From positions 13,527 to 24,156 of the forward strand of contig CAJTQH010000030.1 in assembly GCA_910578305.1 (NCBI GenBank): 10,630 nucleotides of DNA, read 5' to 3'. The DNA comes from an uncultured Muribaculaceae bacterium. Lineage in GTDB: Bacteria > Bacteroidota > Bacteroidia > Bacteroidales > Muribaculaceae. The notes beneath the pieces are model-generated. The model was not told the origin of the DNA. It saw nothing but the letters and a program-made list of their open reading frames with translations, and did not search any database. The stretch's first letter is position 1. The number at the start of each line of letters is the position of its first letter. Below, piece by piece: positions 1-7,063 of this stretch. The position numbers and the translations under genes were made by a program.

Positions 1-892
1 CTTCGGCTACGGTGGCTGCCGCCGGCCCGAGCCACCGGCGATGCGACCACAGCCAGTGTGCCGGCGCGCGGTCGATGGTGTCCTGAAGCATGCTCAGATA
101 CTTGCGGGTCACGGGGTATTCGCCTGAATTCTCATCGGGCACGATGGGCTTTAGCGTGAAGCGGTAGTGCCCGCGACGCGGTCGGCTCACGTCGAGATAT
201 ATGAATTCGGCACCGATGCGGCGGCCTATCTCCTCGCCTCCGGGATAGAACATGGTGTCGTGGCGCAGGAATGTGGTGTGGTATTTTGTTGCCTGCGAGC
301 TGGTGCGGTGGTCGGCAATGAATCCTACCATAAATGTGCCGTCGTTGCGGCGCATGCGCAGCAACTCGCGGAAGGCTTTGTCTTTTTCGATAGACACGGA
401 GTGGAAACGCGAGCGCACTTTCAGCATCAGACGGTCAAACGCCTTGTCGTGCAGCGGCTTGTAGATCTGTGCCGATACTTTAGGGTTGTCGTAGAAAAGT
501 GTTATCGACGGCACCCACTCCCAGTTGCAGTAGTGTCCGAGATACAGTATCACCGGGCGGTCGGCTGCCGCTGCCTGCTCCACAAGCTCCACATTTTCCA
601 CACTTATGCGGCGACGCATCTGGCGGTCGGATATGTGCAGCAGTTTCACGGTCTCCACTATGTTGTCGCAGAACTGTCGGTAGAAGTCACGTTCGATGCG
701 CATCAGCTCTTCGGGGCTTTTGTGCGGATAGCAGCTGCTGAGGTTGGCGCGCACCACCTTTATGCGGTAGTGCAGGCATCTGTAGAATATAAACCGGAGT
801 GCGTCGCTCAACACATAGAGCACTCCGAGCGGAAGCCATGAGAGCGGGCGAAAAAGTGCCATGTATAGTGCATATCTCAGCTTTTCTCCCAT
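1..892 (-). CDS. LpxL/HtrB-type lipid A acyltransferase (C-terminus cut by window edge)
   Basis: Lysophospholipid acyltransferase of the LpxL/HtrB family, which adds a secondary acyl chain to Kdo-bearing lipid A at the inner face of the inner membrane. The 297 visible residues have a hydrophobic N-terminal segment (about 10-40), then HYCNWE with His120 and Glu125, fitting the family's HX4(D/E) catalytic motif. The family-typical APAHWLWSHRRW lies at 277-287, so only a short C-terminal tail is missing. Start: the ATG at 892 lies inside the last codons of waaA (16-nt overlap), suggesting translational coupling and transcription from the waaA promoter. The context fits, since WaaA makes the substrate for LpxL enzymes. 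Which acyl chain and position it serves cannot be read from the sequence, so no symbol is given. An ornithine-lipid or other acyltransferase is possible but less likely. Confidence 0.88.
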   Translation of the reverse strand, partial: MGEKLRYALYMALFRPLSWLPLGVLYVLSDALRFIFYRCLHYRIKVVRANLSSCYPHKSPEELMRIERDFYRQFCDNIVETVKLLHISDRQMRRRISVENVELVEQAAAADRPVILYLGHYCNWEWVPSITLFYDNPKVSAQIYKPLHDKAFDRLMLKVRSRFHSVSIEKDKAFRELLRMRRNDGTFMVGFIADHRTSSQATKYHTTFLRHDTMFYPGGEEIGRRIGAEFIYLDVSRPRRGHYRFTLKPIVPDENSGEYPVTRKYLSMLQDTIDRAPAHWLWSHRRWLGPAAATVAE

Positions 893-2148
893 AGTCCTTG
901 TTTTATAGTGTCGATGATCTGATTGGTCGCTCCAACGTTGCTATCCACATATTCCAGCGCTTTGCTGCGTATGGACGCGAGCTGTGCGTCGTCGTAAGCC
1001 AGAGAGGTCCACCAGCGGTCGAGTTCGTCGGAGTCGGTTACTTTGCATCCGATGCCCAGTTCGATGAGTTGCTGCGGTGTCACCTTGCGGTGTATCATTG
1101 GGCCGAATGCCACGGGCAGACCATAGACTGTGGCTTCGATCACACTGTGTAGCAGGGGAGTAAATCCGCCGCCCACGTAGGCCCATGTGCCATATCGGTA
1201 TATCCGTGCCAGCATGCCCATTGTATCGGCTATAAGCACCTGTGTGTTAGAGAAATCGGTGTCGGCATTGCAGTCGGTGTACCGTAGGGTGCGTCCTTTC
1301 AGTGCTTCCTCAATGCTTTCGATCGAGTGTCTGTCCAGGCTGTGTGGAACGAATATGAACTTCGTGTCGGGATGCCGGTGAGCCAGTGTGGCCACGAGAT
1401 CAAGGTCTTTACTGTCGCTTATGCTTCCGGCTATGAATGTCTTGTGTCCGGCAGTAAAGGCATCGAATACCTGATCGGACCACGGCGTGCGTGCCACCAG
1501 TGCTGCATTGTCGAACAGCGGATCGCCGCTTACGGTCACATCCGTGTAGCCGAGCATGCGCAGGTTGAACCGCGACGATTCGTTGAGTACGAATATGCGT
1601 GTGAATGCTGATAGCGATTTGCTGTATATCTTGCCGTACCAGCGGAAGAATTGTGAGTCCTCGCGCACTATGGCCGAAACCAGATAGGTGGGCACGGAGT
1701 GAAATTTCAACTGCTGGAGGTAGTTGGGCCAGTATTCCGAGATGATAAACACGGCTTTCTGCGGGTTTACGATCTCGATAAACCGCTTGGCATTGTGGCG
1801 TGTGTCGAGCGGCAGATAGAACAAGTGGTCGACCCCCGGATGATTGTCCTTAAGCGCCTGATATCCCGATGGGGAGAAGAATGTGAGCACTACTGTGCAC
1901 GGGCCGGCTTTCTTGAGCATGTCGATGAGCGGACGCGCTACTGCATATTCGCCGAGCGATGCCGCATGAAACCACACTGTGGGTCCTTGGCGCTCGCCGC
2001 TCATCTCGGCGGCCACACGGTCGAGCAGACCCTGCTGCCCTTTGGCAAACAAGGGAAACTTGCGGCGGCAATTCTTACCCAGACACTTGGAGTAGAGCCG
2101 CAAAGCACTGTTCATGGCGTTGACCGCTATATTGTATGTGATGTTCAT
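877..2148 (-). CDS. waaA: 3-deoxy-D-manno-octulosonic acid (Kdo) transferase WaaA/KdtA
   Basis: Transfers Kdo from CMP-Kdo to the lipid IVA precursor at the cytoplasmic face of the inner membrane. The protein has 423 residues from the chosen start, close to the usual 405-430. An N-terminal membrane-anchor segment is followed by HAASLGE (61-67), whose Glu67 matches the catalytic base of the family. TFFSPSGY (89-96), an ExW motif at 138-140, VPHS (267-270), and VGGGF plus a downstream HSVIEA (325-339) are GT30 nucleotide-sugar binding features. The HSVIEA stretch has Ser where relatives usually have HNVLEA. Start: an in-frame ATG at 2190 would add 14 polar residues (MPRHDRN...) that do not resemble the family, and it lies only about 11 nt from the predicted transcription start. 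The ATG at 2148 gives the usual N-terminus (MNITYNIAV...). The product feeds the acyltransferase downstream. Confidence 0.93.
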   Translation of the reverse strand: MNITYNIAVNAMNSALRLYSKCLGKNCRRKFPLFAKGQQGLLDRVAAEMSGERQGPTVWFHAASLGEYAVARPLIDMLKKAGPCTVVLTFFSPSGYQALKDNHPGVDHLFYLPLDTRHNAKRFIEIVNPQKAVFIISEYWPNYLQQLKFHSVPTYLVSAIVREDSQFFRWYGKIYSKSLSAFTRIFVLNESSRFNLRMLGYTDVTVSGDPLFDNAALVARTPWSDQVFDAFTAGHKTFIAGSISDSKDLDLVATLAHRHPDTKFIFVPHSLDRHSIESIEEALKGRTLRYTDCNADTDFSNTQVLIADTMGMLARIYRYGTWAYVGGGFTPLLHSVIEATVYGLPVAFGPMIHRKVTPQQLIELGIGCKVTDSDELDRWWTSLAYDDAQLASIRSKALEYVDSNVGATNQIIDTIKQGLWEKS

Positions 2149-2207
2149 TATGTCGGTGAGCGTAAGTCGGTTCCTGTCATGCCGTGGCATGGCAGGCCAA
2201 AGTCCGG

Positions 2208-2215
2208 CAAAGTTA
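2208..2215 (-). promoter_or_regulatory. Predicted -7 box for waaA operon
   Basis: On the minus strand this reads TAACTTTG, matching the Bacteroidales -7 consensus TAnnTTTG. The -33 element is weak: ATG rather than TTG at the expected 20-nt distance. Predicted transcription starts near 2201, leaving about 53 nt before the ATG at 2148. The 12-base stretch TCGTAACTTTGC recurs at the holin-gene promoter. Confidence 0.6.
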
Positions 2216-2260
2216 CGAATTTATTTTGTGATATTCATGGCCCGACAGGTCTATTTTAGC

Positions 2261-2614
2261 CTATTTGCGCAATGCGTTGCGTGCTCGGCGCAAATAGTCG
2301 TCAGCTCGCCGCTCGTCGCTTTTGGCCGAGTTGATCTGAGTACGGTAGGAATTCATGGCCGATTCCGACGAGCGCATTACCGCGCGGGCTCGCTCCATGT
2401 CGCCTCTGCGCACGTACTGTATGGCTTCGTTCAGGTAGCTTTCGGCCTTTCGCTGATAGAATTCGGCTTCACGGCGATGCTTGTCGGCCTCTTTCTGATA
2501 TCGCTCGGCTTCGCGGGTGTAGCGCTGCGACTCGCGGTCGTGATGGCTGCCCGGAGCCGCGCATACGGTGGTGGCGGCAATGGCGAGCATGATGTACATG
2601 AGCAGTCTTTTCAT
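2261..2614 (-). CDS. Small secreted heptad-repeat (coiled-coil) protein, function unknown
   Basis: I do not recognise the family. The 117-residue product starts with a Sec signal peptide (MKRLLMYIMLAIAATTVCAA, probable cut near residue 20), so it should be periplasmic or secreted. The mature part is highly charged and almost entirely helical. From residue 32 to 73 it consists of six 7-residue units beginning with Tyr or His (32, 39, 46, 53, 60, 67), and the first five have Ala at the fifth position (YTREAER, YQKEADK, HRREAEF, YQRKAES, YLNEAIQ). The rest is rich in Arg, Glu and Ala with no catalytic motif. A lipobox is not convincing, since Val precedes Cys18. It appears monocistronic, with its own promoter and waaA starting anew downstream. 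A structural or envelope-associated role like that of small coiled-coil envelope proteins is only a guess. Confidence 0.85.
   Translation of the reverse strand: MKRLLMYIMLAIAATTVCAAPGSHHDRESQRYTREAERYQKEADKHRREAEFYQRKAESYLNEAIQYVRRGDMERARAVMRSSESAMNSYRTQINSAKSDERRADDYLRRARNALRK
2442..2511 (-). repeat. 21-bp periodic repeat inside the heptad-repeat gene
   Basis: On the plus strand TCGGCCT or TCGGCTT recurs at 2442, 2463, 2484 and 2505, exactly 21 bp apart. It encodes the Glu-Ala (or Lys-Ala) step of successive heptads. The periodicity at DNA level suggests growth by tandem duplication of a 7-codon unit. Confidence 0.75.
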
Positions 2615-2647
2615 GGCAAATAAGCTGATTTAGGTTTTGAGTGAGCA

Positions 2648-2655
2648 CAAAAATA
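2648..2655 (-). promoter_or_regulatory. Predicted -7 box for the heptad-repeat gene
   Basis: The minus strand reads TATTTTTG, a full match to TAnnTTTG, about 34 nt upstream of the ATG at 2614. I see no -33 TTG at the usual distance, so strength is uncertain. It faces away from the tRNA promoter to its right. Confidence 0.5.
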
Positions 2656-2738
2656 CATAATTTCCCCAAGACACCGGTGCTGATTTTGCGCGATAAGTCA
2701 AAAAAAATCATAACCGCGGTGTGATTGTGGCCATAACA

Positions 2739-2769
2739 TTGCGAGAGTGCCAAATAATCGTTACATTTG
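2739..2769 (+). promoter_or_regulatory. Predicted promoter of tRNA-Arg(CCT)
   Basis: TTG at 2739-2741, a 20-nt spacer, then TACATTTG at 2762-2769, a full Bacteroidales -33/-7 promoter. It lies about 31 nt before the tRNA. It may also drive the symporter gene by read-through, because no TAnnTTTG box is visible between the tRNA and that gene. Confidence 0.7.
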
Positions 2770-2800
2770 CAGTCGGTAAACAGGCTTTGCCTGAGTATTC

Positions 2801-2872
2801 GCCCCGGTAGTTCAACGGATAGAATAGAAGTTTCCTAAACTTTTGATAGCAGTTCGATTCTGCTCCGGGGTA
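2801..2872 (+). tRNA. tRNA-Arg (anticodon CCT)
   Basis: The sequence folds as a full cloverleaf. The acceptor stem pairs GCCCCGG with CCGGGGT, with a G-U at the first pair. The D stem is GTTC/GAAT. The anticodon stem is GAAGT/ACTTT with loop TTCCTAA, placing the anticodon CCT at 2834-2836. The T arm is AGCAG, loop TTCGATT, CTGCT, and the discriminator base is A2872. It reads the Arg codon AGG. CCA is not encoded, so it must be added after transcription. No partial copy of the tRNA 3' end is seen elsewhere in the window, so there is no sign of integration at this tRNA. Confidence 0.95.
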
Positions 2873-2949
2873 CTCTCAATTGTCAAATAGATCGCCGCAT
2901 TATAAGCCAGCGCTCATAAACGGCAACTAACCAATCCACACATCCAGCC

Positions 2950-4398
2950 ATGGACCAGACCACAGCCAGTATTACGACTAATGCCGACTCCAAGCCCAGT
3001 ATTTGGCGCAAGGTAGGCTACGGCTTCGGCGACATGTCATCGTCGATGTTTTGGAAGATATTCAGCTTCTTCCTCCCATTCTTTTACAGCAACATCTTCG
3101 GCCTTACACTCGTCGACGCCGGACTTCTGATGCTGATAACCCGCATCTGGGACGCCGTGTCTGACCCCATGATGGGTATCATCTGCGACCGCACCAACAC
3201 CCGTTGGGGCAAATACCGCCCTTACCTGTTGTGGATCGCCATACCCTTTGCTGTTTGCGGAGTACTCCTGTTCACCACTCCCGACGGCAGCTACACCATC
3301 AAGCTCATCTGGGCTTACGCCACCTACATACTTATGATGACCTGCTACACAGCCATCAATGTCCCCTACGGAGCTATGCTCGACGTCATCACCCCGAGTT
3401 CGTCGGAAAAGACCGTCTACTCCTCCTACCGCATGTTTTTCGCCTATGCCGGCAGCTTCATAGCTCTTCTCTCATGGGAGCCCCTCTGCCGCGCCTTCGC
3501 CCATGTCGACAGCTCGACCCCTCTCGAGAAATGTGGCCCACAGGCATGGCAGATGGCCATGTTTGTCATCGGTGCCGCCTGCGCCATCCTCTTCATATTC
3601 TGCTTCCTGATGACCCGCGAAGTTGTCAAGACCAAAAGCGAATCGTCAGTAGGCAACGACTTCAAACACCTCCTAACCAACGGCCCATGGTGGCTCATGA
3701 ACGGCGTAGCCATCTTCAACAACTTCTACAACATCATCCGCGGCTCGTCCGTGGCCTACCTCTTTGCCAACATCATAGGAGGCTCGGTAGAGATACAGAT
3801 ATTCACCTTTGTGCTCACCGCAGGCGTCTACCTCTGCATAGGCGAGCTTGTCAACATGGTCAGCGTGCCTCTGGCAGTGCCACTGGCCAACCGCCTGGGC
3901 AAGAAAAACACCTTCATGCTCTCGCTCGTCGTCATCATAGCCTCATGTATCCTATTCTGGTTCTGCCCCGCCACAGTGGGCGGCGTCTGGGCCATGGTGG
4001 CGCTCCAGGTTATATTCTCCGTGGCCATGGGCATCATATCGCCTTTGGTGTGGAGTATGTATGCTGACGTAGCCAACTACTACGAGCTTATAAATAAAAC
4101 AGCATCGACAGGCCTTATATTCTCATCGGCATCGATGGCTCAGAAATTCGGCAGCGCCTTTGGCGGAGCCGCAGTGATGTGGATTCTCGCAGCCTTTGAT
4201 TACAACACAGCCCAGGGCGCCGTTCAAACCGAAGAAGCGCTCTACGGCATCCGTGCCATGATGAGCTTCATCCCCGCGGCTCTAGCCGGTGTGGCCATGT
4301 TGCTGCTATGGTTCTACCCCCTGACCACATCACGCATCAACGACATCGAGGAGCGCCTTGCCGTGCAGCGCGCCGAGCAAGCCAAGCAACAAGCATAA
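2950..4398 (+). CDS. GPH-family (MelB-like) sugar:cation symporter
   Basis: Inner-membrane transporter of the major facilitator superfamily, glycoside-pentoside-hexuronide:cation symporter group. Its 482 residues suit the usual 450-500 with 12 helices, and hydrophobic segments recur throughout. The N-terminal region carries the family signature: FGDM at 26-29, then RIWDAVSDPMMG with Asp68 and Asp72 in the positions of the cation-binding Asp55 and Asp59 of E. coli MelB, then DRTNTRWGKYRPY (80-92). The substrate cannot be read from sequence. The next gene, 46 nt downstream on the same strand, encodes a GH130 beta-mannoside phosphorylase, so a mannose-containing disaccharide is the best guess. 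Codon use is strikingly rich in C-ending codons (ATC, CTC, GTC, TTC) compared with its neighbours. The gene starts 77 nt after the tRNA. The ATG at 2950 leaves a short polar N-terminal tail before the first helix. Confidence 0.92.
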   Translation: MDQTTASITTNADSKPSIWRKVGYGFGDMSSSMFWKIFSFFLPFFYSNIFGLTLVDAGLLMLITRIWDAVSDPMMGIICDRTNTRWGKYRPYLLWIAIPFAVCGVLLFTTPDGSYTIKLIWAYATYILMMTCYTAINVPYGAMLDVITPSSSEKTVYSSYRMFFAYAGSFIALLSWEPLCRAFAHVDSSTPLEKCGPQAWQMAMFVIGAACAILFIFCFLMTREVVKTKSESSVGNDFKHLLTNGPWWLMNGVAIFNNFYNIIRGSSVAYLFANIIGGSVEIQIFTFVLTAGVYLCIGELVNMVSVPLAVPLANRLGKKNTFMLSLVVIIASCILFWFCPATVGGVWAMVALQVIFSVAMGIISPLVWSMYADVANYYELINKTASTGLIFSSASMAQKFGSAFGGAAVMWILAAFDYNTAQGAVQTEEALYGIRAMMSFIPAALAGVAMLLLWFYPLTTSRINDIEERLAVQRAEQAKQQA

Positions 4399-4444
4399 AC
4401 ATCTGAAAAATCCAATACATACAACTTCTATTCAATACATCAGT

Positions 4445-5452
4445 ATGAGCAAACTTGAAATTAAAGGGCAGCCGCTGCCCGATATGCCGTGGGAAGATCG
4501 TCCGGCAGGTTGTAATGACGTGATGTGGCGTTACAGTGCCAATCCGGTGATACCCCGCGATGCCCTGAGCACTTCCAACTCTATTTTCAACTCGGCTGTG
4601 GTGCCTTTCAAGAAGGGCAAGTACAACTATGCCGGTGTGTTCCGTTGCGACGACACCAACCGCCGCATGCGTATCCATGTGGGTTTTTCGGTCGATGGCT
4701 TCAAATGGGACATCAATGAGGAGGATTTTCATCTTGAAGGAGCTGATCCGGAAGTGGCACAGTGGGTCTATGGCTATGACCCCCGCGTGGCCGAGATCGA
4801 CGGCAAGTTTTATGTGACCTGGTGCAACGGTTATCACGGCCCTACAATCGGTGCCGCATGGACTACCGACTTCGAGACTTTCCATCAGCTTGAAAACGCA
4901 TTCCTTCCATATAATCGCAACGGTGTGATGTTCCCTCGCAAGATCAACGGCAACTTCGCCATGCTCTCGCGTCCGAGCGATACCGGCCACACTCCTTTCG
5001 GCGATATTTTCTATAGCGAATCGCCCGACATGGAGTTCTGGGGACGTCATCGCCACGTAATGGCTCCCGCACCCTTTGAGGATAGCGCATGGCAGTGTAT
5101 GAAGATAGGTGCCGGCCCCATTCCTATCGAGACTTCCGAAGGTTGGCTGCTCATCTATCACGGTGTGCTCCGCTCGTGCAACGGATATGTCTATGCATTC
5201 GGTTCGGCTCTGCTTGACCGCGATCAGCCCTGGAAGGTGATAGCCCGTTCGGGTCCCTATCTGATATCTCCGCGTGAGATCTATGAGCTGACAGGCGATG
5301 TGCCCAACGTGACATTCCCCTGTGCCGCTCTCCACGATCCTGAAACCGGACGTCTGGCCGTGTACTACGGCTGTGCCGACACTGTGACCGGTCTGGCTTT
5401 CGGCTACATCCCCGAAATCATCGAGTGGACTAAGAAAAATTCGATCGTGTGA
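4445..5452 (+). CDS. GH130 beta-1,4-mannoside phosphorylase (probably GH130_2, mannosyl-GlcNAc or mannooligosaccharide type)
   Basis: Glycoside hydrolase family 130 enzyme, 335 residues, five-bladed beta-propeller fold. These enzymes split beta-mannosides with phosphate to give alpha-mannose-1-phosphate. GYDPRV at 110-115 places Asp112 as the general acid. Arg158 (PYNRNG), Arg176 (LSRPSD) and His239 (IYHG) are phosphate-site residues typical of the family. From memory the sequence resembles the N-glycan-processing mannosyl-GlcNAc phosphorylase UhgbMP and its Bacteroides homologues more than the longer mannosylglucose phosphorylases, but exact substrate is inference. There is no signal peptide, so it acts in the cytoplasm, fitting uptake by the symporter upstream. 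Start: the upstream in-frame ATG at 4358 lies inside the symporter gene. The ATG at 4445 begins MSKLEIKG and leaves a 46-nt AT-rich gap. No SusC/SusD or surface glycanase gene is in view. Confidence 0.93.
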   Translation: MSKLEIKGQPLPDMPWEDRPAGCNDVMWRYSANPVIPRDALSTSNSIFNSAVVPFKKGKYNYAGVFRCDDTNRRMRIHVGFSVDGFKWDINEEDFHLEGADPEVAQWVYGYDPRVAEIDGKFYVTWCNGYHGPTIGAAWTTDFETFHQLENAFLPYNRNGVMFPRKINGNFAMLSRPSDTGHTPFGDIFYSESPDMEFWGRHRHVMAPAPFEDSAWQCMKIGAGPIPIETSEGWLLIYHGVLRSCNGYVYAFGSALLDRDQPWKVIARSGPYLISPREIYELTGDVPNVTFPCAALHDPETGRLAVYYGCADTVTGLAFGYIPEIIEWTKKNSIV

Positions 5453-5455
5453 TAG

Positions 5456-5487
5456 CTCCGTAGCAGGATAGCTGTCGGAGAATTTTT
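5456..5487 (+). terminator. Intrinsic terminator after the GH130 gene
   Basis: CTCCG (5456-5460) pairs with CGGAG (5476-5480), with an inner AGC/GCT pairing, and is followed by AATTTTT. It begins 4 nt after the phosphorylase stop codon, the expected place to end the symporter-phosphorylase transcript. Confidence 0.65.
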
Positions 5488-5499
5488 ATCGACATACCG

Positions 5500-5529
5500 G
5501 ATCCCGGGTCTGATTCAAGATCCGGGATC
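5500..5529. terminator. Strong hairpin between convergent genes
   Basis: GATCCCGGGTCT (5500-5511) pairs with AGATCCGGGATC (5518-5529): 12 pairs with one G-U, loop GATTCA. The T-tract is weak (TTTGTGT on plus, none on minus). It sits between the GH130 gene and the convergent lipoprotein gene, so it may back up the first terminator or act for either strand. Confidence 0.55.
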
Positions 5530-5557
5530 TTTGTGTCATATAAGGTTGGTGAGGTGA

Positions 5558-7063
5558 TTATAGGTCTATCCCCATGGCGCGTAGCCGAGCGGCTATCTGC
5601 GATATGCGGAAGTGGTCGTCGGCCACGCGTCCGTGGCTGTCGAGGAGTATCTGTCGAGGCAGTGACTGGACATTGAACAGCAAAGCTATCTTGCTGTAGT
5701 CGGCATCTGAAAGCCGCAACAGATTGGCGTCCGACATGTGCCCGGAGACATAGTCTTCATAGTCGTCAGCCGGCGATCCGGACTCGCTGGTGATGTACAC
5801 TATGGCAAAGCGGTCGTTATAGCGGTGTTTTTTTCGAAATTCTTCGGTCTCCTTTATGTCGCGTCGACACGGACCGCATAGTACATTCCAGAAATCGAGC
5901 ACTATGATTTTGTCTTGATATGGTTCGAGCAGGCGGCGCAGCAGAGCCGTGGATTCGTTGTCGGGCAGCGGATATGGCTGCTTGTAAAGGCGTCGGATGT
6001 ATTCTTCGAGTTCTTGCTTTATTTCCGGTATAGTGATGTAGCTGTCCGAGACGGCTGCGAGCATATTTATGGCTTCGTCGTAAGATCCGGCTTTTTCCAG
6101 CATGCCGCCGGAGCACAGCGACTGTGATATGGCGAGTTGCAGCACTACGGGCATCTCACTGTGTTCGATGTTCAGAAATCGCAGCAGGTGCTTGTATCGC
6201 TTGAAATACTGACGTGCGTGAAATGTGTGGTTGTCGGTGGAGCCAAGATAGTCACTGCTGCCAAGACGTTTCAGCAGCGAACTGTAGGCTATTCCATGGA
6301 TGAGGCCGCCGGGAGCACGTTGAGCCAGGGCGTATAAGTCCATTTTCAGGACTTTTTTTAGTGGTGTGAAGTCGTCGGGGCTGTCAAGACCGAGTTGATC
6401 CTGGTTGTTCATCAGCCAATGGGCGTGCTGCATGTCGGGCATGGCGCGTAATATACGCCGGGTTTCGGGCAGAAGATCATGCGAAGCTATGTACTGTTCG
6501 ATGTCATCGCGCCAGGTCTCGGTGGCCGAGGCGTATGACTCAAGCAGCTTCGCGGTGTCGGCTATGGAGTCGGCTATGGTGACCAGTGCCACAGAGTCGG
6601 CAAATTGTGAGCGCGGGGCTTCTGTCAGTTCGGTGTTGATGCGTCCGAGTTCGCCGCCGTATATTGTGTGTCGTCCAGTTTTGTCTGCCGATATGTCAAG
6701 ATGTGATCCCGGCTTTATGTAAAAGTTGCGTGGTGACAGACGGTTGGCTTTGATGATATATATGGATGGGGTGTTCGTATCGAGCCATAGGTCGAACGAT
6801 CCGTCGGTGTCCGATGGCCAGGTGGTGTTGGTGGCGAATTCACCGGTTATGATATTATAGGTGTGGATAGTCAAATGTCCATCGAAGGTGTTTACGGAGT
6901 CGGCTACGGTGATTGTGCCGGTGAGCCGAGCCGGTTTTGGGGCGAAAAATTCATGTGTGGACGGAGGCGGCAACTCTGTCGGTATTTCTTTTGTCGCCGA
7001 GCATCCGCAGAGAGATAAAAGCGGTAATGTGACGGCTGCCAGGATGTTAATTGGTCGCTTCAT
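5558..7063 (-). CDS. Lipoprotein with C-terminal TlpA-like thioredoxin domain
   Basis: A 501-residue exported protein. The signal peptide ends in LCGC, with Cys21 the likely lipidated residue. Residues about 40-140 are beta-rich (GTITVADSV, DGSFDLWLD, FYIKPGSHLDI), resembling the N-terminal domains placed before thioredoxin folds in Bacteroidales proteins. About 150-370 is mainly helical and I recognise nothing in it. The C-terminal 120 residues form a thioredoxin fold: IIVLDFWNVLCGPCRRD, with the redox pair at 396-399 (CGPC), and SLP near 467-469 as the likely cis-proline. Such proteins reduce or isomerise disulfides in the periplasm, but the partner here is unknown. Start: the ATG at 7063 gives a normal lipoprotein signal, whereas the in-frame ATG at 7105 adds 14 residues in front of it. 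The start lies 17 nt inside the end of the esterase gene, so the two are probably co-transcribed and translationally coupled. Confidence 0.85.
   Translation of the reverse strand: MKRPINILAAVTLPLLSLCGCSATKEIPTELPPPSTHEFFAPKPARLTGTITVADSVNTFDGHLTIHTYNIITGEFATNTTWPSDTDGSFDLWLDTNTPSIYIIKANRLSPRNFYIKPGSHLDISADKTGRHTIYGGELGRINTELTEAPRSQFADSVALVTIADSIADTAKLLESYASATETWRDDIEQYIASHDLLPETRRILRAMPDMQHAHWLMNNQDQLGLDSPDDFTPLKKVLKMDLYALAQRAPGGLIHGIAYSSLLKRLGSSDYLGSTDNHTFHARQYFKRYKHLLRFLNIEHSEMPVVLQLAISQSLCSGGMLEKAGSYDEAINMLAAVSDSYITIPEIKQELEEYIRRLYKQPYPLPDNESTALLRRLLEPYQDKIIVLDFWNVLCGPCRRDIKETEEFRKKHRYNDRFAIVYITSESGSPADDYEDYVSGHMSDANLLRLSDADYSKIALLFNVQSLPRQILLDSHGRVADDHFRISQIAARLRAMGIDL

Noticed and set aside
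167..841. Long plus-strand open frame (about 224 codons) at the left end
   Set aside because: It is the antisense of the LpxL-type acyltransferase, whose minus-strand frame carries the HX4E and HRRW motifs. The plus-strand frame has no recognisable domain or promoter.
1699..2259. Plus-strand open frame opposite waaA
   Set aside because: It lies antisense to waaA, which has the full GT30 motif set. Long opposite frames are common in G+C-rich coding DNA.
2801..2872. tRNA-Arg as attachment site of a mobile element
   Set aside because: No integrase gene and no repeated copy of the tRNA 3' end is seen in the window.
3204..4067. Long second frame (287 codons) within the symporter gene
   Set aside because: Its product is rich in His, Arg and Pro, typical of an out-of-frame reading of C-rich codons. 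The main frame shows the GPH signature and membrane helices.
4337..5335. Minus-strand open frame of 332 codons opposite the GH130 gene
   Set aside because: The plus frame has catalytic GYDPRV and full-length GH130 similarity. The minus frame is a shadow with no known domain.
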